NCBI GenBank assembly: GCA_019237595.1
Contig: JAFAGU010000234.1
Location: 1 to 8,549 of the forward strand
Reading direction: 5' to 3'
Source of the DNA: Betaproteobacteria bacterium
GTDB lineage: Bacteria; Pseudomonadota; Gammaproteobacteria; Burkholderiales; SG8-39
Length of the DNA: 8,549 nucleotides
Shown here piece by piece: positions 6,421-8,549 of this stretch. Numbering within the stretch: position 1 is the stretch's first letter; each line of letters starts with the position of its first letter. A program made the position numbers and the translations under genes. Under the pieces are notes generated by a model. That model was not told the DNA's origin and did no database searches. It was given only the letters and a program-made list of their open reading frames with translations.

Positions 6421-6434
6421 CGCGTCAGGACGCG
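6421..6434. terminator. Weak GC hairpin at the convergent junction (doubtful terminator)
   Basis: CGCGT-CAGG-ACGCG can form a five-base stem with a four-base loop, overlapping the stop codon of the minus-strand DapA-family gene. There is no T-tract on either side, so it is at best a poor intrinsic terminator. It is the only hairpin I find in the 28-base gap between the convergent chemoreceptor and DapA-family genes. Confidence 0.15.
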
Positions 6435-7363
6435 AGGCCCGGCATCGAGAAGCCGGCGGCCTTCAGCTCCCGGATGAGCGTCTCTTCCTGTGCCGAGGTG
6501 AGCTCCACGAGTGGCGGCCGGCAGGTCTTCCACTGCGGGTCATTACCGAAGTGCGCCACCGTGGCCTTGAGCGCGGGAATCATCGGGTGCTTTTGCAGGA
6601 TGCGCCGCGTGGCGGTAATGCCGGCCTGCAGCGCGTCCGCGTCCGGCGAGCGCCAGCTGCGGTAGACCTTGTCGATCGCGCCCGGATTCACGTTGCCCGT
6701 GGCGGTGATGCAGCCCTTGCCGCCGCCGCGCATGTTGGCGAGGAGGAACTCCTCGCTCCCCGCGAAGACGTCGAAGCCCGCCTTCGCGAACTGGTCGAGC
6801 ATCGCCTTCGTGTTGTCCCAGTTGCCCGAGGAGTCCTTCACGCCGGCGACGATGCCGGGATATTTGGACAGGAGCTTCTCGATCAAGGCGAGGGAAATGG
6901 CGACCTGGGAGACCGGCGGGATGTGGTAGAGGTAGAGCTGCAGGCGCTCGTCGCCCACGCGCTCGATCACCTCGGCGAAGTTGCGGTAGAGGCCTTCATC
7001 CGAGACGTTCTTGTAGTAGAAGGGCGGCAGCATGAGCACGCCCGCGCAGCCGAGCTCCACCGCGGCGCGCGTCATCTCGATCGAGTCGGAGATCGCGCAA
7101 TGCCCGGTTCCAGGCATGAGCGCGGAGGCTGGGACGCCACCCGCCACGAGCGCCTCGAGGAGCTTCCTCTTTTCGCCGACCGACATCGAGTTGGCTTCGC
7201 TGTTCGTGCCGAACACGGCCAGCCCTGCACAGCCGCTCTTCAGGAGCCAGCGGCAATGGCGCACGAAGCGCGGGGCGTCCGGCGCGTAGTCGCGGTTGAA
7301 CGGCGTGACGACGGGCGAGAGCACGCCCTCGATGCGCTTCACTTTGCTCATGGCGGGTTTCAT
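6425..7363 (-). CDS. DapA-family class I aldolase/lyase (dihydrodipicolinate synthase/N-acetylneuraminate lyase superfamily), not true DapA
   Basis: A 312-residue TIM-barrel enzyme, slightly longer than DapA (about 290), that should form a Schiff base with a 2-oxo acid substrate. Visible hallmarks are GVLSPVVTPFN (13-23), the GTxGE-equivalent GTNSE (52-56), the catalytic tyrosine Y146 in YHIPP and Schiff-base lysine K176 in GVKDSSGNW. In true DHDPS the tyrosine motif continues YNVPxR, with an arginine that binds the carboxylate of aspartate semialdehyde; here that position is Val151, and KDSSG replaces KEATG, so lysine biosynthesis is unlikely. A role as 2-keto-acid or sugar-acid aldolase/dehydratase is more plausible; the substrate is unknown. 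The first ATG (7363) is chosen because AAGGAG lies four bases upstream; a second ATG at 7351 is possible. It lies 14 bases after the solute-binding protein gene and is almost certainly co-transcribed with it. Confidence 0.9.
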   Translation of the reverse strand: MKPAMSKVKRIEGVLSPVVTPFNRDYAPDAPRFVRHCRWLLKSGCAGLAVFGTNSEANSMSVGEKRKLLEALVAGGVPASALMPGTGHCAISDSIEMTRAAVELGCAGVLMLPPFYYKNVSDEGLYRNFAEVIERVGDERLQLYLYHIPPVSQVAISLALIEKLLSKYPGIVAGVKDSSGNWDNTKAMLDQFAKAGFDVFAGSEEFLLANMRGGGKGCITATGNVNPGAIDKVYRSWRSPDADALQAGITATRRILQKHPMIPALKATVAHFGNDPQWKTCRPPLVELTSAQEETLIRELKAAGFSMPGLAS

Positions 7364-7367
7364 GCGG

Positions 7368-7373
7368 CTCCTT
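7368..7373 (-). promoter_or_regulatory. Ribosome binding site for the DapA-family gene
   Basis: AAGGAG on the minus strand, four bases from the ATG at 7363, inside the 14-base gap between the two operon genes. The spacing is short but favours this ATG over the one twelve bases further in. Confidence 0.65.
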
Positions 7374-7377
7374 TTCT

Positions 7378-8337
7378 CTAGTCGGGCTTCGCGCCGCTCG
7401 CCTTCACGATCGGCGCCCAGCGCGCGAGGTCGGCGCGGATCATCGCGCCCATCTCCTCCGGCGTGCCGGGAATGACGTTGTAGCCGAGCTCGTGCATGCG
7501 CTTCACGAATTCGGGGGACCTCGCCGCCTGGACGGCGGCGGCATTGAGCTTCGCGATCGGGTCCCTGGGCGTGCCGGCGGGAACCATGAGGCCGAACCAG
7601 ACGCCCGATTCGTAGCCGGGCACGCCGGCCTCGGCGACGGTCGGGAGCTCCGGCAGGGCGGGATCGCGTTTCGCGCCGGTGGTCGCGATGGCGACGAGCT
7701 TTCCGGCCTTGATATGCGGGAGCGAAGACGGGATGTTGTCGAACATCATGTTCGTCTGGCCGGCGAGGAGGTCCGTAATGGCCGGCGCGCTGCCCTTGTA
7801 CGGGATGTGGACGATGTCGGTCCCGGTGAGCTGGGTGAACATCGCGCCGGACATGTGGATGCTCGTGCCGCTGCCGCTCGAGGCGTAGGTGAGCTTTCCC
7901 GGCTCCTTCTTCGCGAGGGCGATGATCTCCTTCACCGTGCGCGCCGGGAGCGACGGGTGGACTACGAGGACATTGTTGAGCGAGACGAGCGGCGCAACCG
8001 GCGCGAGCTCCCTGTTCGGATCGACCGGCATCTTCGCGTAGAGCGCCGGATTGATCGCCTGGATGCCGCTCGTGGTCATGACCATCGTGTAGCCGTCGGG
8101 CGCCGCGTGCGCGGCCTCCAAGGCGCCGAGGTTCCCGCCGGCGCCGGGCTTGTTCTCCACCGTGACCGGCTGGCCGAGGATCTTCGTCATCTCGTTCGCC
8201 GTGGCGCGCGAGGCAATGTCCACCGCGCCCGCGGGCGTGAAGGGCACGATGAGGCGCAGCGGCTTCGAAGGAAAAGCCTGCGCGGCGGCCGCGAGCGGCG
8301 CGAGCACGGCAACGAGGAGTGCGAACAGGCGGGTCAC
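7378..8337 (-). CDS. Bug-family (TctC) periplasmic tripartite tricarboxylate transporter solute-binding protein
   Basis: A 319-residue secreted solute receptor. From the proposed GTG start at 8337 the N-terminus is MTRLFALLVAVLAPLAAAAQ, an ordinary Sec signal peptide with cleavage near AAAQA (18-21), and the length fits the family (about 320). Bug motifs follow: FPSKPLRLIVPFTPAGAVD (22-40, with PAG in place of the common PGG), VENKPGAGGNLG (60-71), DGYT (81-84), YASSGSGTSIH (151-161), HIPYKGSAPAITDLLAG (177-193) and VPAGTP (252-257). An ATG at 8433 would add 32 unrelated residues ahead of the signal peptide and lies upstream of a TATAAT element, so it is rejected. No Shine-Dalgarno is evident before the GTG. 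No TctA/TctB membrane subunits are in the window, common for orphan Bug proteins. Ligand unknown, probably a carboxylate handled by the downstream DapA-family enzyme. Confidence 0.92.
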   Translation of the reverse strand: MTRLFALLVAVLAPLAAAAQAFPSKPLRLIVPFTPAGAVDIASRATANEMTKILGQPVTVENKPGAGGNLGALEAAHAAPDGYTMVMTTSGIQAINPALYAKMPVDPNRELAPVAPLVSLNNVLVVHPSLPARTVKEIIALAKKEPGKLTYASSGSGTSIHMSGAMFTQLTGTDIVHIPYKGSAPAITDLLAGQTNMMFDNIPSSLPHIKAGKLVAIATTGAKRDPALPELPTVAEAGVPGYESGVWFGLMVPAGTPRDPIAKLNAAAVQAARSPEFVKRMHELGYNVIPGTPEEMGAMIRADLARWAPIVKASGAKPD

Positions 8338-8370
8338 GGAACGCGGCGTGGCGGAGAGTGCGAGGGCGGA

Positions 8371-8376
8371 ATTATA
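8371..8376 (-). promoter_or_regulatory. Putative -10 element (TATAAT) for the solute-binding protein operon
   Basis: The minus strand reads a perfect TATAAT from 8376 to 8371 in a GC-rich context, 33 bases before the proposed GTG start. A start site near 8364 would leave a leader of about 27 bases. The hexamer 16-18 bases further upstream (8393-8400) does not resemble TTGACA, so the promoter may need an activator. No other promoter-like element is seen on this strand nearby. Confidence 0.45.
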
Positions 8377-8433
8377 AGGGGGGAGAGATGGCGGATCTCT
8401 CGCGTGCCAGCAACATCGCGGCGCCGCCGGCAC

Positions 8434-8549
8434 GGCCGAGTTACTCGCCGATTAGTTCCGACGCGTCATGCGCCTCTGCGGCCTTCGCTCTACGGCCGAC
8501 AGCGGCTCCGATCTCATTTTCAGGAAAAAGCTAAGGTCCGCTTTCGGCA
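8434..8549. other. Apparently non-coding window end
   Basis: The composition is less GC-rich than the gene regions and contains an A-rich run (about 8520-8530). No open frame here shows recognisable protein features on either strand. It probably belongs to the upstream control region of the solute-binding protein operon or to an intergenic spacer with a gene beyond the window. Confidence 0.35.

Noticed and set aside
6425..7363. Annotation of the DapA-family gene as lysine-pathway 4-hydroxy-tetrahydrodipicolinate synthase
   Set aside because: The arginine after the YxxP motif is replaced by Val151 and the Schiff-base lysine context is KDSSG; the neighbour is a solute receptor rather than lysine or housekeeping genes.
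6551..7381. A 276-codon plus-strand frame antisense to the DapA-family gene
   Set aside because: The composition is typical of an antisense shadow and the reverse strand encodes a complete, motif-bearing enzyme.
8388..8534. A 48-codon plus-strand frame with a purine-rich AAGGGGGGAG just upstream of its ATG
   Set aside because: The upstream purines give a plausible ribosome site, but the Ala/Ser/Pro-rich product shows no conserved feature and the start overlaps the opposite-strand promoter element. Kept only as a remote possibility.

Overview
The window is GC-rich (about two thirds G+C by eye), densely packed and looks like a chromosomal catabolic region of a betaproteobacterium. The evidence is a Bug/TctC-type substrate-binding protein, an aerobic aryl-CoA degradation block of the kind described in Azoarcus/Thauera relatives, and a soluble chemoreceptor with a C-terminal Cache-like domain. 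This lineage call is an inference from gene content, not from a marker gene. I see no rRNA, tRNA, CRISPR array, transposase or phage gene.

Region 1 (1-4020, + strand) is a four-gene chain in which each stop overlaps the next start as ATGA (at 750-753, 1160-1163 and 3523-3526). In order it encodes: the C-terminal part of a benzoate/2-aminobenzoate-type acyl-CoA ligase, cut by the window edge; a RidA/YjgF-family protein; a 788-residue fusion of a flavin monooxygenase and an Old Yellow Enzyme-type reductase; and a small exported protein of unknown function. Ligase plus fusion enzyme is the signature of aerobic aromatic degradation through a CoA thioester, the 2-aminobenzoyl-CoA monooxygenase/reductase or salicylyl-CoA 5-hydroxylase type. 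The ligase would activate an ortho-substituted benzoate. The fusion protein would hydroxylate, and with aminobenzoyl-CoA also reduce, the ring. The RidA-like protein could act on the enamine intermediate, but it lacks the arginine used by known RidA deaminases.

Region 2 (4040-6396) holds a divergent pair separated by only 44 bases: a short-chain dehydrogenase/reductase on the minus strand, converging on region 1, and a membrane-free methyl-accepting chemotaxis-type protein on the plus strand. The chemoreceptor carries several substitutions in its normally near-invariant hairpin tip and ends in a cytoplasmic Cache-like ligand domain.

Region 3 (8376-6425, minus strand) is a two-gene operon. 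A periplasmic tripartite-tricarboxylate (Bug-type) solute-binding protein is followed after 14 bases by a DapA-family aldolase/lyase that lacks the arginine typical of true dihydrodipicolinate synthase. Together they suggest capture and breakdown of an unidentified organic acid. A TATAAT element on the minus strand at 8376-8371 lies just ahead of a GTG start that restores a normal signal peptide. The last ~160 bases look non-coding.

The junctions between convergent genes (19 and 28 bases) contain no convincing terminators.
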